Position numbers and translations under genes: made by a program. DNA of 64,000 nucleotides from the NCBI RefSeq assembly GCF_019042245.1, contig NZ_JAHQCX010000007.1, forward strand, positions 187,232 through 251,231, written 5' to 3'. Shown piece by piece: positions 1 through 9,484 of the stretch. Origin of the DNA: Diplocloster modestus (GTDB taxonomy: Bacteria; Bacillota; Clostridia; Lachnospirales; Lachnospiraceae). The first letter of the stretch is position 1, and each line of letters begins with the position of its first letter. Below the pieces are notes generated by a model. The model saw nothing but the letters and a program-made list of their open reading frames with translations. It was not told where the DNA came from and made no database searches.

Positions 1-484
1 CATGTCCGCAGGAAATCTCCGACTGTACCACTGCTCCCAGGCATACGCGAACCGTAATCACATTTTCCCCAGCTCTTAGAAAATCCTGAACCGGATATTT
101 CTCATAGAATTTATACGGTACGCTTTCGCAATTCGCGTAATCACCGCCCGGCTGTGCGCTTCCCCTTCCAACGGGCTGGCCGTTTAAATAAACTTTATAG
201 GAGGAATCCGAAGTTATGTACAAATTTACCAGGTCTGGCTTTTCTTTGCACAGGATTTTTTTCTGGAATATAAAAACAGCAAAGGGGCCGTCCATTCTCT
301 GAAACATAGTGTAGTCACAATTTTGATACTCCGGATATTCTTCCGCCGGCGCCCAGATCCACTTTGCCTCCCACTTTCTCTGCTCCTGCGGCAGTTGAAA
401 ATCTTGTGCCTCTTTGCTATATATCATTCCATCCTGAAACACCATCTTCCTTTTTCCATCGTACGGTATCTTTGTCTGTTCCAT
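1..484 (-). CDS. alpha-L-rhamnosidase-like (GH78) protein, N-terminal part, runs off the left edge
   Basis: The reading frame opens at an ATG whose first base is 484, behind a GGAG ribosome site, and stays open for 161 codons to the window edge. After about 40 residues it has WIWAPAEEYPEY, then ITSDSSYKVYLNGQPVGRG and a segment ending VQDFLRAGENVITVRV. This is the look of the N-terminal beta-sandwich of bacterial alpha-L-rhamnosidases (SDxxYxxYxNG(x)xVGRG). The catalytic (alpha/alpha)6 barrel would lie outside the window, so activity cannot be checked. No signal peptide is visible, suggesting a cytoplasmic enzyme acting on imported rhamnosides. It overlaps the 3' end of the MFS gene by 68 nt in another frame, so the two are probably co-transcribed. 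Confidence 0.75.
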   Translation of the reverse strand, partial: MEQTKIPYDGKRKMVFQDGMIYSKEAQDFQLPQEQRKWEAKWIWAPAEEYPEYQNCDYTMFQRMDGPFAVFIFQKKILCKEKPDLVNLYITSDSSYKVYLNGQPVGRGSAQPGGDYANCESVPYKFYEKYPVQDFLRAGENVITVRVCLGAVVQSEISCGH

Positions 485-1766
485 ATCTATTCTCCTTTTT
501 GAGTTCCTGATTCACCATTTTCCATAAGACCAGAGCTAAAATACTAATCCCTATCATAACACAAAACGCGGCCGTATAGGAACCTGTCCTCTCATATAAC
601 GCGCCGCTGCCCCAGGACCCCAGGACACTGGTAACCATACCGTTAGCATTGAGTATTCCCAGGTTGATGCTGCGGTAACGGGTTCCGTACTGCCTGGTAC
701 AAAAATAAGTGATCAGCACCGGAAGACTTCCGTATGCCAGCCCTATAAACAGATAGGCGCCGGTCAGGACCACGCTGTTCCCCAGCAGCTGCGCGGACAG
801 CAGGCCAAGCGACGCGATTCCGGCACTGACGGCGGCAGTCCCCATTCCAAAGCTTCTACCCTTGCGGTCACACAACCGGCCGTACAGGAGTCTTCCGATA
901 GCATTTCCCACACTCAGCACCCCAGCGATCCACGCGGCTTCTGCAGAGTTCACCCCCATATCCAGCGGAAGTACCGCTCCGCTCCCGATCACGCCAAGAC
1001 CTATGGAGCCGATACAGATCAGCCATCCAAAAAACAGATAGAAAGACTGCCTGCGCAGCATTTGGCCAGGAGATATCTCTTTGCCTTCCCCTTCGCTGTC
1101 CTTAGCAATCCACTGGGCCGCCGGCGGCTTCCGGATTATTACGCAGGCGCCCAGGATCAGGCCGCAGAACATCCAGCCCATAATATCAAAAGTATCCCTC
1201 CAGCCAGCTCCTTCATAGAGCATCCAGTTAATCACCGGCCCCAGCAGAAAACTGCTGATCCCATAGCCTGCCAGCAGCAGTCCGGACACGGTGCCTGTGT
1301 CATCCGGAAACCAGGTGAGCACGGTGCTCACCACTGTGTTATAGGCAATGCCGATCCCAAGGCCGCAGATCACTCCGTAGAACACATATATTTCCATCAA
1401 TGAGTCAAGCCGGGATGCTCCCAGAAAGCCCAACAGCAATAAAACCGCGGATATGGACAGCGTAATTCTGTGGGAATATCTGCAAATGATAACTCCGCTG
1501 ATCATACTGCCCATGTTGTACCCCGCCATGGACAGTACAAAAACGACGGAAGTCTGAGAGCGGTCCCAACCAAATTCAAGCTCCAGCGGTGCGACAAATA
1601 TCGACCAGGAGTATATCACGCCGGTGAACAGTAACAGCAGGCCTCCGTAGAACAGGCTTATGTATTTTTCCCCTCTGCCTGCATTGCTCTTCCCGCTGTA
1701 GCTCCTGTTATTGTGAATGCCGCTGTTTTTCATCTTGCTCATTATTTTGCCGTCCATCTTGTCCAT
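417..1766 (-). CDS. MFS transporter, oxalate/formate antiporter-like (OFA) family
   Basis: A 449-aa polytopic protein. About 37 polar residues precede the first membrane segment (GGLLLLFTGVIYSWSIFVAPLE), and twelve hydrophobic segments follow with a central loop near residue 215-235. The YSWSIFVAPLExEFGW opening and the GRLLYGRLCDRKGR motif between TM8 and TM9 are typical of OFA/NarK-like carriers of small carboxylates. The start has AGGAG three bases upstream; ATGs at codons 4 and 9 are alternatives. The last 22 codons overlap the start of the rhamnosidase-like gene. The neighbouring aldolase-type genes predicted to make pyruvate make a carboxylate cargo attractive, but that is inference. 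Confidence 0.85.
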   Translation of the reverse strand: MDKMDGKIMSKMKNSGIHNNRSYSGKSNAGRGEKYISLFYGGLLLLFTGVIYSWSIFVAPLELEFGWDRSQTSVVFVLSMAGYNMGSMISGVIICRYSHRITLSISAVLLLLGFLGASRLDSLMEIYVFYGVICGLGIGIAYNTVVSTVLTWFPDDTGTVSGLLLAGYGISSFLLGPVINWMLYEGAGWRDTFDIMGWMFCGLILGACVIIRKPPAAQWIAKDSEGEGKEISPGQMLRRQSFYLFFGWLICIGSIGLGVIGSGAVLPLDMGVNSAEAAWIAGVLSVGNAIGRLLYGRLCDRKGRSFGMGTAAVSAGIASLGLLSAQLLGNSVVLTGAYLFIGLAYGSLPVLITYFCTRQYGTRYRSINLGILNANGMVTSVLGSWGSGALYERTGSYTAAFCVMIGISILALVLWKMVNQELKKENRYGTDKDTVRWKKEDGVSGWNDI

Positions 1767-1805
1767 TATCTCCTAATCGTCCTTTATATCCTGCTTATCC
1801 CCTGA

Positions 1806-1855
1806 ATAAAAAGACAGAGATCCGGAGGTTATTCCTTTTTCCACAGATCTCTGCC
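1806..1855 (-). terminator. Rho-independent terminator after the CUT1 binding-protein gene
   Basis: On the minus strand a GGCAGAGATC arm pairs with GATCTCTGTC and is followed directly by TTTTT. It lies between the stop of the solute-binding protein gene (1942) and the start of the MFS gene (1766), so it should reduce read-through from transporter into MFS and rhamnosidase genes. Confidence 0.7.
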
Positions 1856-1941
1856 CTTATCATGCCTTACCATGCCGTACACGTTCCTTCACGGCAGACA
1901 GACATTTTTCTTTTCATTCGAGTTTCTACCGTTTGCCGGAA

Positions 1942-3363
1942 CTATTCTTCGCTGTACTCATCCAGCAGTGCCTGGCACGCTTCGTTTAATTCATCCAGCC
2001 CCTCCTGTACCGAAGGATATTTGCCCTGGATAATTCCGATCAGATACTCTGCCATGGTGGTCTGGATCTCGGTCACACCGCCGTAACTGGGTTTCGGTTT
2101 TACACCGTCCATCAGTGTGCCGGCCTCATACATTCTCACCAGGTCGGGCTGTACTTCGATAGTTTCCGCTTTCAGAGCTTCATCCTCATAGGAAGCGATA
2201 TCAATCGGCGCTCTCGCTTTGACATCTGTTACCCATTTATGCCAGAAGTTGTTGTCAATCAGGTACTGTAAGAATACGCCGCACGCATCCGCTTTGTCCG
2301 TGATGGAGGAGATGCTGATCTCCATATTAGAGCTGACCATGCGGTAAAAAGCCTTGTCCTGATCAATCTTCATGCCGTCATCCGGTATCGGCATATCCGC
2401 CATAATGTAGTTGAAATCTTCCGGCACTTCCATGTCGGTTAAAATACCGTTAATATAGGTGTAACCGATGTTCGTTGCGATGGCACCGCCAAAAAACTGC
2501 TCATGTCTGTCCATATAAGTCTCGTTGGCCGCATTATCCGAGAAAGTTCCGGCGTCATACATGGACTTGAGGAATTCCACCGTCGTCACCGCGTGCTCGT
2601 CATTCATGGTCATTTCAGTGGCTTCGTCATTCATGGGAGCGCCGCCTAACTGCCAGTTCCAATAATTGAATTCATTGTTTACATCGGAATAATTCTCCAT
2701 GCTTAAGGGAACGGAATATCCGGTATAACCCGCGTCCTTCATGGCGATAGCGGCCTCTTTGAACTCACTCCAGGTTTTCGGCACATTATTTTCATCACGG
2801 CCGATCGCTTTCAAAGCGTCGATGTTGTACATCATATAAGGGGAAAGGTCTACCCAGGCCGGTATGGTCCACAGCTTGCCGTCACGGGAAGCCACACCTT
2901 CCACAACTTCCGGCAGTATCCGCTCTTTTACCTGGCTGGCGATATCCGGCAGCACATCTTCCAGCGGAGAGATAATTCCTAACTTTTTGCCATAGTCATC
3001 GATACAGGGGCCAAACGCATACAGGTCGGGAGCGGTATCATTTCCACCCTGATAAGCTGTCACTATTTTTTCCTGACGGCTTCCCCACTCCTGGGCGGTA
3101 ACGGTTACATGGACCTTATCCTGGGAGGCGTTAAACTGTTCCGCCATATCCTGGAACACCACTGGTTCTGCAGACAATCCTCCGAACACCCACATGTCAA
3201 TCTCCACTGTCCCTTCCGCCGCTTTGTCCTCACCTGCGTCAGTGGAACTGCCGCCCTGATCCGCAGCTGACGGCTCTTTTGCTTCCGGGGAACCACCGCA
3301 CCCGCCCAGCAAGGATACGGTCATGACACTGGCCAGTAACAATGAAATAAGTTTCCTTTTCAT
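1942..3363 (-). CDS. CUT1-type ABC transporter sugar-binding lipoprotein
   Basis: A 473-aa family 1 extracellular solute-binding protein. The N terminus is a lipoprotein signal (MKRKLISLLLASVMTVSLLGGCGG) with a lipobox cysteine near residue 22, then a low-complexity SAADQGGSSTDAGEDKAAEG linker and the binding fold starting IDMWVFGGLSAEP. It should sit on the outer membrane face and deliver an oligosaccharide to the two permeases encoded upstream (4293-5204 and 3463-4290). The neighbouring rhamnosidase-like enzymes suggest a rhamnose-containing glycan, which is inference. A good GGAGG site precedes the ATG. A hairpin in the gap before it and a terminator after it would favour a more abundant, separate binding-protein message. 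Confidence 0.92.
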   Translation of the reverse strand: MKRKLISLLLASVMTVSLLGGCGGSPEAKEPSAADQGGSSTDAGEDKAAEGTVEIDMWVFGGLSAEPVVFQDMAEQFNASQDKVHVTVTAQEWGSRQEKIVTAYQGGNDTAPDLYAFGPCIDDYGKKLGIISPLEDVLPDIASQVKERILPEVVEGVASRDGKLWTIPAWVDLSPYMMYNIDALKAIGRDENNVPKTWSEFKEAAIAMKDAGYTGYSVPLSMENYSDVNNEFNYWNWQLGGAPMNDEATEMTMNDEHAVTTVEFLKSMYDAGTFSDNAANETYMDRHEQFFGGAIATNIGYTYINGILTDMEVPEDFNYIMADMPIPDDGMKIDQDKAFYRMVSSNMEISISSITDKADACGVFLQYLIDNNFWHKWVTDVKARAPIDIASYEDEALKAETIEVQPDLVRMYEAGTLMDGVKPKPSYGGVTEIQTTMAEYLIGIIQGKYPSVQEGLDELNEACQALLDEYSEE

Positions 3364-3405
3364 GAAATACTTCCTCCTTTAAATTAGAAATGTGTTATGA
3401 ATCAA

Positions 3406-3435
3406 TTCCGGATTTTCTTATACATTTATCCGGAA
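3406..3435 (-). other. Intercistronic hairpin between permease and binding-protein genes
   Basis: TTCCGGAT and ATCCGGAA form an 8-bp stem with a 14-nt loop in the 99-bp gap between the MalG-like permease and the binding-protein gene. There is no T run, so it looks like a transcript-processing or stabilising structure rather than a terminator. Confidence 0.4.
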
Positions 3436-3462
3436 ATAATCCCGTTAAATTTCCGAGCGTAC

Positions 3463-4290
3463 TCAGCCCTTCACTGCTCCCGCCGTCAGGCCTGCGATCA
3501 GGTTCTTGCCCAGCAGGATAAAGATTAATAATGTGGGGATGGTTACGATAATCGATGCCGCCCCCATCTGGTTCCAGTAAGTCCCGAATTCCGTTATAAA
3601 ACTGGATAGTCCCAGGGATATGGTATATTTACTTTCGGTTGTCAGCAGGATCAGGCTGTAAAGATATTCATTCCAGGAACACATGAAGGCGTATACCCCC
3701 ACGGCCGCTATTCCCGGCTTGGATATGGGCAGGATCACATTGACAAAAGTTTTTAATGCACTGCAGCCATCGATGCGGGCCGCCTCTTCCAGTTCCGAAG
3801 GAACCGACCGGAAATACCCGTACATCATCCAGATCGAGAACGCCAGGCTTATAGTCGCGTACAGCAGCATCAGTCCGAAGTGGGAATCATACAGTCCGTA
3901 TGATTTATAAGTAGAGAATAATGGTATAATCACCGAGGTTCCGGGGAACATCTGGGCCACCAGAACGAACATCAACAAACCCTTTTTGAACGGAAACCGG
4001 AACTTGGCAAACCCGTAGGCCGCCAGGCTTGACACGATCATCCCCAGTAATGTGGCCACGACCGATATCTTCAGGGAATTCCATATATAGCGGGGAAAGG
4101 GTTTCTGCACCCAGACCTCATAGTAGGAATCCAGTGTGAAATTCTCTGGTAAAATCGTTACCGGGATTTTCAAAAGCTCTGTCATACTCTTACAGGAAGT
4201 GATCGCCATCCAGGCCAGTGGGAATAATGCCACAAAAAGAACAACAAGGATGCCCAGAACTCTCAGCACGGATAATAATTTGCTTTTCAT
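3463..4290 (-). CDS. CUT1 ABC transporter permease, MalG type
   Basis: A 275-aa inner-membrane permease with six predicted segments. It carries the EAA loop EEAARIDGCSALKTFVNVILPISKPGI at about residues 167-193, which docks the cytoplasmic ATPase, and ends in ...GLTAGAVKG, the usual MalG-family tail. It starts two bases after the stop of the MalF-type gene, so the two are translated together. No ATPase is encoded in this operon; CUT1 systems of Firmicutes commonly share an MsmX/MsmK-type ATPase made elsewhere. Confidence 0.93.
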   Translation of the reverse strand: MKSKLLSVLRVLGILVVLFVALFPLAWMAITSCKSMTELLKIPVTILPENFTLDSYYEVWVQKPFPRYIWNSLKISVVATLLGMIVSSLAAYGFAKFRFPFKKGLLMFVLVAQMFPGTSVIIPLFSTYKSYGLYDSHFGLMLLYATISLAFSIWMMYGYFRSVPSELEEAARIDGCSALKTFVNVILPISKPGIAAVGVYAFMCSWNEYLYSLILLTTESKYTISLGLSSFITEFGTYWNQMGAASIIVTIPTLLIFILLGKNLIAGLTAGAVKG

Positions 4291-4292
4291 GG

Positions 4293-5204
4293 TTATACGC
4301 CCTCCTCGTCTGTTGCCTTCGTCAGTTTTAGATAGACAACGGCAAATATCATAATGATAAGAAATTGGATCACAGAATAGGATGAGGCCAAGCCAAACCG
4401 AAACTTCTGGAACGCGGTCTTATAGATGATCACCGGCAGGGTTGTGCTGGATACACCGGGGCCTCCCGCAGTCAGGATGTTCAGGATACCGAATCCATTC
4501 ATCGTCCAGATCATAGCCATCAAAGAGCAGATGGAAAGGACATATTTCAAATTCGGCAGGGTAATGTACCAGAATTTTTTCCAGCCGTTGCAGCCGTCGA
4601 TGGACGCCGCTTCATATTGTTCCTTGTCGATCCCCTGTAATCCGGCTGATAGCATGATGGTCACGTAAGGATAGGTCCTCCAGATGTACACCAGGGAAAC
4701 CGAGACCATCGACAATGCCTCCGAAAAGAACTGTATATGTTCCGGCAGCAGGTGCAGGTAGTCCACCAGCACTCCGTTGATCAGGCCTTTCTCTCCATTC
4801 AGCAGCCAGCGCCAGATTGCGCCGACCACCACTTCCGGCAGCACCCACGGCATAAATACCAAAGCCCTTGTCAGGTTTTTGCAGTGTTTTACGCTGTTTA
4901 GCAGCAGCGCGATCAGCATGGAGATAACCACGGTGATCACTGTTACCGATATGGCAAACTGTGCCTCGTTTCCGAGAATTTCTCCGAAATTCGCACTGGA
5001 AAATACTTTCTTAAAATTGTCCAGCGCAATAAAATTTTTATCCCAGCTTTTCAGAATGTTAAAATCCGTAAAGCTGTACCAGAACCCATTTAACATAGGT
5101 ATAAACAGCAGGCCGGCCAGCAGCGCGATGGCCGGCAGGATAAACAGGTATCCCCGTACAGCCTCGCTGAATGCCAGCTTTGATAACTTTTTCTTTTTGT
5201 TCAT
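4293..5204 (-). CDS. CUT1 ABC transporter permease, MalF/UgpA type
   Basis: A 303-aa permease with a cytoplasmic MNKKKKLSKLAFSEAVRG start, a first segment YLFILPAIALLAGLLFIPML, and the EAA loop EAASIDGCNGWKKFWYITLPNLK at about residues 200-222. It pairs with the downstream MalG-type permease in one sugar importer. It lies 12 bp after the GH106-like gene, on the same strand, linking uptake to intracellular glycoside cleavage. Confidence 0.93.
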   Translation of the reverse strand: MNKKKKLSKLAFSEAVRGYLFILPAIALLAGLLFIPMLNGFWYSFTDFNILKSWDKNFIALDNFKKVFSSANFGEILGNEAQFAISVTVITVVISMLIALLLNSVKHCKNLTRALVFMPWVLPEVVVGAIWRWLLNGEKGLINGVLVDYLHLLPEHIQFFSEALSMVSVSLVYIWRTYPYVTIMLSAGLQGIDKEQYEAASIDGCNGWKKFWYITLPNLKYVLSICSLMAMIWTMNGFGILNILTAGGPGVSSTTLPVIIYKTAFQKFRFGLASSYSVIQFLIIMIFAVVYLKLTKATDEEGV

Positions 5205-5216
5205 CCGATCTCCTCC

Positions 5217-8200
5217 CTACAGGCCAAACTTTACAAAATGATAATCGTCCGACCATACATTTCTATGATCCGCTTTAAAGGGACTCGGCTCCCCGGTAAA
5301 ATCCGCCGGCCAGACGGCATAGAGCTCCCCGTCCACGTGATGGTGGGGCCCCAGCAGGTTCCGGTTAGAAGAATACAGTTCCCAGACGATTTCGTTTTTT
5401 CCATACTTCAGGTAGTCCGTAATATCACATTCGTATGGCTGCCACAGAAATTTTTTAACCGGCTTTCCATTGATGCTTAGCTTAGCAACCGCTGCGTTAG
5501 GTTTTGAAAAACGGTAGAGAATACGGCTGCCTCTCAGGCTTTGAATCTTAACCCCCAGCGAATCGTCATACTCATGGAGGATCAGATCCTGGCTGATCTC
5601 AAGCTTGCCGGAGAAAAAGCAGAAGCCCTGGGATGTGAAATCATCTCCATATACCGACACAGGCATTTTCACAATAGAGAATTCCGGATCACAGATCAGT
5701 TCCTTTCGCCATGAATAGGAAAAACCATTGCGGTTCATCACTCCAAAATCCCCCAGCAGATAGATACTTTCGATTTCCGTCTCTAAGGTAAGCTTGTTCT
5801 TCTCCGTCTCCAGTACATTTTCCCCAAACAGTACATCATACACCTTCTGCGGCTGCCTGAAGTCTATTTTCAGGATGATTTCATTATCTCCTTTGCGGAT
5901 ATAAGGGCGGATGTTATAGGTTCGAAACCCTTTATCCCTCCACCAGCCCTGTTCACACAGAACCACGTCCTCCCCATTGATACATGCGCACAGCCGGTCC
6001 GCGATCTCGGCAGCCAGATAGAATTCTTTCGTTTCCTCCGGTCCGATATCCATCCGGAAGGAGAATAAAAGCTCCGTCTGTACCGGCCGTTCCTCCCGCA
6101 GTAAAATGTCCATCAGCCGGATCGTATGGATTTCATCCTGCCACGCACCGCCATCGATCCGGTATCGGCAGCGATCCAGAGTCATGGCGTTCAGATCCGC
6201 ATGCCGGATCTTCCAACTTCCGCCATTGTGTAGGATGATAGTCCGGGAAGAGTCTCTGTCTGCGGATTCCCAGCTATCAGCCGCCTGATTTTCAGTCATT
6301 TTCTCCGCCTGACCGGCTTCAGGCTTCTGAATAAAGAATACCTTACTCTCTCTCGCCGCCAGCCGCACACAGAAAGAAGTCTCATCTGACCGCTCCCTAT
6401 CCGTATCCAACAGATATTTACCATCCTCCAGCGGTACATATTCCGTAATCTGCCAGTTACCGCTGAAGCGGAACCTTGCGTTACGCTCCATCAGCGTATC
6501 CAGATTCACCACATACAGAATCCGTCCGGTATCCGTTTTTCTCAGCTGATAGTGCAGGCTGGGGATTTCCTCCCCGTTCTCTGTTATAGAGATCGGGAAA
6601 TCTGTCAACCTGTTCATGTCCTTTTTTAAATCACTGATCTCAACCGTCCGCGCATAGTCCCGCAGATACGAGAGTTGTTCCCGCACATTCGGACTCGTGT
6701 ATTCCGGGAATTCTCCCATCTGGTAGATGCGGCCCTTGTTCCGCGAGAACTGCAGCAGCAGTTCTACGGTCCGCTGATCCATACAGCGCATATCCGGAAT
6801 GACCACAGCCCGATAGCCGCACTGCCCTATATAAAACCGGTCCCCTTCTACTCTACCGTGCCGGGCGATCAGCGTCTCATCCCCGTAATGATGATCGATG
6901 TGAGAGTCGGCCAGCCGCTGTGAGAGATCCTCGAACTTCTGTCCAAAAGAGATGATCTCTCCCTCCTCCCGTCCGTCATACAGCAGCCAGCCGCTGTGCA
7001 TAGGATGCAGCAGCAGCAGCTCCACTTCCACCCGGCCGCTTGTCAGCAGCAGGCCCAGCCTGGCAAAATATTCATTAAAGTCTGCGTACTCCTCCCACCA
7101 GGGCTGCTGGTAGAACTGGGAAGCAGGAAAATCCCTCTTTCTGATTCCCCGGATGCTGTAAGCCTCCAGATGCTGGCACATCCGGTTGACCCCGTTCACA
7201 TACTGCCATTCGGCGATCCATTTTAACTCTTCAGGACTGCAGTCCCAGCCAACCATCGCGAACATCTCCGAAAGTACAAACTTCCTGCCCAGCTGGGCGG
7301 CAGCACTTCCTGCCTGTTTCGGCGTCAAAGGAGAAGATATCCTTCTTCGCAGCCAGTCAATCCCCGGAACATGCATATATTCGTAGGACGGCATAACACC
7401 GGCCGTAGCCTGCATCTGCATCAGCAGGGAATCCTCCCGCATCAGATGGCCGGTCAGCTGGCAATTGTTTTCCTGGCACCATTCATAGATTGTTTTACAG
7501 AAACCTTCCGTGAACATCCTGGATATGACCTTCCAGAAATCATAGCGGTACTGACCGCAGTCTGGCAGATCCAAGAATAAAGCCGGAAGGTGCTCCTTAA
7601 GCTCATATCCGTTCGCTTTCTTAAATTTTTCGGGAAGCAGGTAGGAATACGGGATTTTCAGTTTCGAGAACTGCGGCTCATCTGTGAAAAACCCGGGAAT
7701 GATAGTACCCAGCTCCGAAGAGAACTCTTTTTTATACTTTTCGTGTGTAACCTCCAGAAACGTTCGGATAACATCCGGATTTAAAACATCTACATAATAT
7801 GGATTTGATTTCTCACTGACCACATAGACGGTTTTCTGCGCGGCCCCCTGTATGGGATCAGTTTTTTCAGCCTTTACCGCTTCTTCCCGGGATCCGTACA
7901 GATAGCGTCCGTCAAGAGAGTATACCCCCAGGATGGAAAGATTCCGGTCAACGTCCGCAGGTGTGCATTGACACAGCTCCATCCATCTGGTGTGATAGCG
8001 GTCTCCCAGTTTCGTAACCTCTCCTCCGGCAAAACCGCTGGGCCAACCCTCCTCATCGTACAGCCACGGATCCATCCCAAGTTTCTTCGCCTCTTCCACG
8101 CAGGCACGCACGCAGGCCATCCACCTTTCGCCCATGTAAGGGGTTTTCAGACCGCCCCTGGCATGCATGAAGAATCCGCCGATCCCCTTTTCTTTCATCT

Positions 8201-8312
8201 GCCGTATCTGCCAGATCAGCTCTTCCGGCTCCAGCTCATCATTCCAGGACCAGAATGGAACACTTCGGTATTCCCCCGCCGGATTTTTCAATTGGGATTC
8301 CATCTCCATCAT
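5217..8312 (-). CDS. GH106-like glycoside hydrolase, possible alpha-L-rhamnosidase
   Basis: A 1031-aa cytoplasmic protein without signal peptide. The start PFWSWNDELEPEELIWQIRQMKEKGIGGFFMHARGGL and the block DPWLYDEEGWPSGFAGG are hallmarks of the large GH106-type and related glycosyl hydrolases. Around residue 215 it has PGFFTDEPQFSK, with an acidic DE pair in a typical barrel-loop position. C-terminal beta domains contain an INGKPVKKF/LLGPHH jelly-roll resembling galactose-binding modules. I chose the ATG at 8312 over the in-frame TTG at 8321 because GGAGG lies 9 nt upstream and the ATG overlaps the dehydrogenase stop (ATGA), implying coupled translation. Rhamnosidase activity is inferred from family and context; such proteins are often only called glycosyl hydrolase. 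Confidence 0.8.
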   Translation of the reverse strand: MMEMESQLKNPAGEYRSVPFWSWNDELEPEELIWQIRQMKEKGIGGFFMHARGGLKTPYMGERWMACVRACVEEAKKLGMDPWLYDEEGWPSGFAGGEVTKLGDRYHTRWMELCQCTPADVDRNLSILGVYSLDGRYLYGSREEAVKAEKTDPIQGAAQKTVYVVSEKSNPYYVDVLNPDVIRTFLEVTHEKYKKEFSSELGTIIPGFFTDEPQFSKLKIPYSYLLPEKFKKANGYELKEHLPALFLDLPDCGQYRYDFWKVISRMFTEGFCKTIYEWCQENNCQLTGHLMREDSLLMQMQATAGVMPSYEYMHVPGIDWLRRRISSPLTPKQAGSAAAQLGRKFVLSEMFAMVGWDCSPEELKWIAEWQYVNGVNRMCQHLEAYSIRGIRKRDFPASQFYQQPWWEEYADFNEYFARLGLLLTSGRVEVELLLLHPMHSGWLLYDGREEGEIISFGQKFEDLSQRLADSHIDHHYGDETLIARHGRVEGDRFYIGQCGYRAVVIPDMRCMDQRTVELLLQFSRNKGRIYQMGEFPEYTSPNVREQLSYLRDYARTVEISDLKKDMNRLTDFPISITENGEEIPSLHYQLRKTDTGRILYVVNLDTLMERNARFRFSGNWQITEYVPLEDGKYLLDTDRERSDETSFCVRLAARESKVFFIQKPEAGQAEKMTENQAADSWESADRDSSRTIILHNGGSWKIRHADLNAMTLDRCRYRIDGGAWQDEIHTIRLMDILLREERPVQTELLFSFRMDIGPEETKEFYLAAEIADRLCACINGEDVVLCEQGWWRDKGFRTYNIRPYIRKGDNEIILKIDFRQPQKVYDVLFGENVLETEKNKLTLETEIESIYLLGDFGVMNRNGFSYSWRKELICDPEFSIVKMPVSVYGDDFTSQGFCFFSGKLEISQDLILHEYDDSLGVKIQSLRGSRILYRFSKPNAAVAKLSINGKPVKKFLWQPYECDITDYLKYGKNEIVWELYSSNRNLLGPHHHVDGELYAVWPADFTGEPSPFKADHRNVWSDDYHFVKFGL

Positions 8313-9412
8313 TTGTCGCAACCTCCACTGCAGACAGCTTCTACCGCCCTTTTCAGAAACCGGCGGTTTTCTACCGTATCTTCCACAAAATCCGTACTTG
8401 CCAGATACCGATATATTTTCTGCCTGTTTTCTTCTGTCACAGGGATTCCGAGATCCTCAAGGGAAACCGGCATATTCATACATTTCATAAATTTTTTGAA
8501 CTTTGGAATCTGCTCTTCTGCCCGGTTATAACAAAGCTGCAGAATCAGGGATGTGCCAACGATCTCCCCGTGGAGATAAGCTTGCGCCTCATCAGTAAAA
8601 AACATTCGGGCGGCATAATACATCTCATGGGCCAGCGCTGTCTGTCCCAGTGCTTTGGAACTGCCGCTGATGAAACCGGTCAATACGAAATTAATATATA
8701 AAAAATCGTGGACTTCCTTTGTCAGCCGGTGATCCCGGATATCTCCGTATATCTTCAGACAGTCCCGTTCCAGGATACGGTAGATATAGGCCGCCAGTGT
8801 ATAGGCGGTATCCATCTCCAAGCTGAACGTATTCTCATCTATCTTCGCATGGCCGTTCTGAATCTCGATAAACTTGGCCATACTGTCCAGCATTCCAGCC
8901 GCGGCATATCTGGGAGGCTGCTGGACCATAATCTCTTCATCCACCAGCACCGCGCTCACCTCATATTCATGGTAGAAATTCCCGCCGGCCGTGCCCAAAG
9001 CGGCCCCATCTTTCGTGTACATCACACTCATGGGCGTGTAGGCCGCGCAGGTCGCCGCAGATGTTGGAATCGTAACGACCGGGGTGCCGGCCAGATGTGC
9101 GACAGCCTTCACCAGATCCATGATCCGGCCTCCTCCGGCTCCCGCCACCACCTCAAATCCCTGCTCTCTCACATATTGTGCCAGTGCGGCAGCCGTCTCC
9201 CTGTCCGTGTAGCCATTGTAGGTCCTGAATTCATACTCCAGATGGCTCTCTTTAAGCTTCATCCGCAGCGTATCTTCCACGATTGATAAAGCAGTCGTCC
9301 CTCCGATGATAAACACCCTGGTTCCGAATCTGCCAATCTCCTTACCGGCTAATTTAAGTGCTCCCGGCATCTGGATATACCGTCCAGCCCCCAGTTTATA
9401 TGCTGCATCCAT
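8309..9412 (-). CDS. GldA-like iron/zinc-containing alcohol dehydrogenase
   Basis: A 367-aa member of the glycerol dehydrogenase/dehydroquinate-synthase-like superfamily. It has the NAD-binding GAGGGRIMDLVKAVAH region at about 92-107, TIPTSAATCAA, and the metal ligands expected in GldA: Asp in GMLDSMAKF, His in ALAHEMYYAAR and His in AYLHGEIVG. It probably reduces a small aldehyde or hydroxyketone or oxidises the matching alcohol with NAD(H). It sits between two DapA-family genes and the GH106-like gene, and a related dehydrogenase (11870-12943) lies across the divergent promoter. The pairing suggests aldol cleavage followed by reduction of the aldehyde product; the substrate is not known. 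Confidence 0.85.
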   Translation of the reverse strand: MDAAYKLGAGRYIQMPGALKLAGKEIGRFGTRVFIIGGTTALSIVEDTLRMKLKESHLEYEFRTYNGYTDRETAAALAQYVREQGFEVVAGAGGGRIMDLVKAVAHLAGTPVVTIPTSAATCAAYTPMSVMYTKDGAALGTAGGNFYHEYEVSAVLVDEEIMVQQPPRYAAAGMLDSMAKFIEIQNGHAKIDENTFSLEMDTAYTLAAYIYRILERDCLKIYGDIRDHRLTKEVHDFLYINFVLTGFISGSSKALGQTALAHEMYYAARMFFTDEAQAYLHGEIVGTSLILQLCYNRAEEQIPKFKKFMKCMNMPVSLEDLGIPVTEENRQKIYRYLASTDFVEDTVENRRFLKRAVEAVCSGGCDK

Positions 9413-9484
9413 TTTATATGTACCTCATGAACGACGTGTATCGACCTATCGTTTTGCTTAATTCTTCTCTTACCTGCCAAAGTT

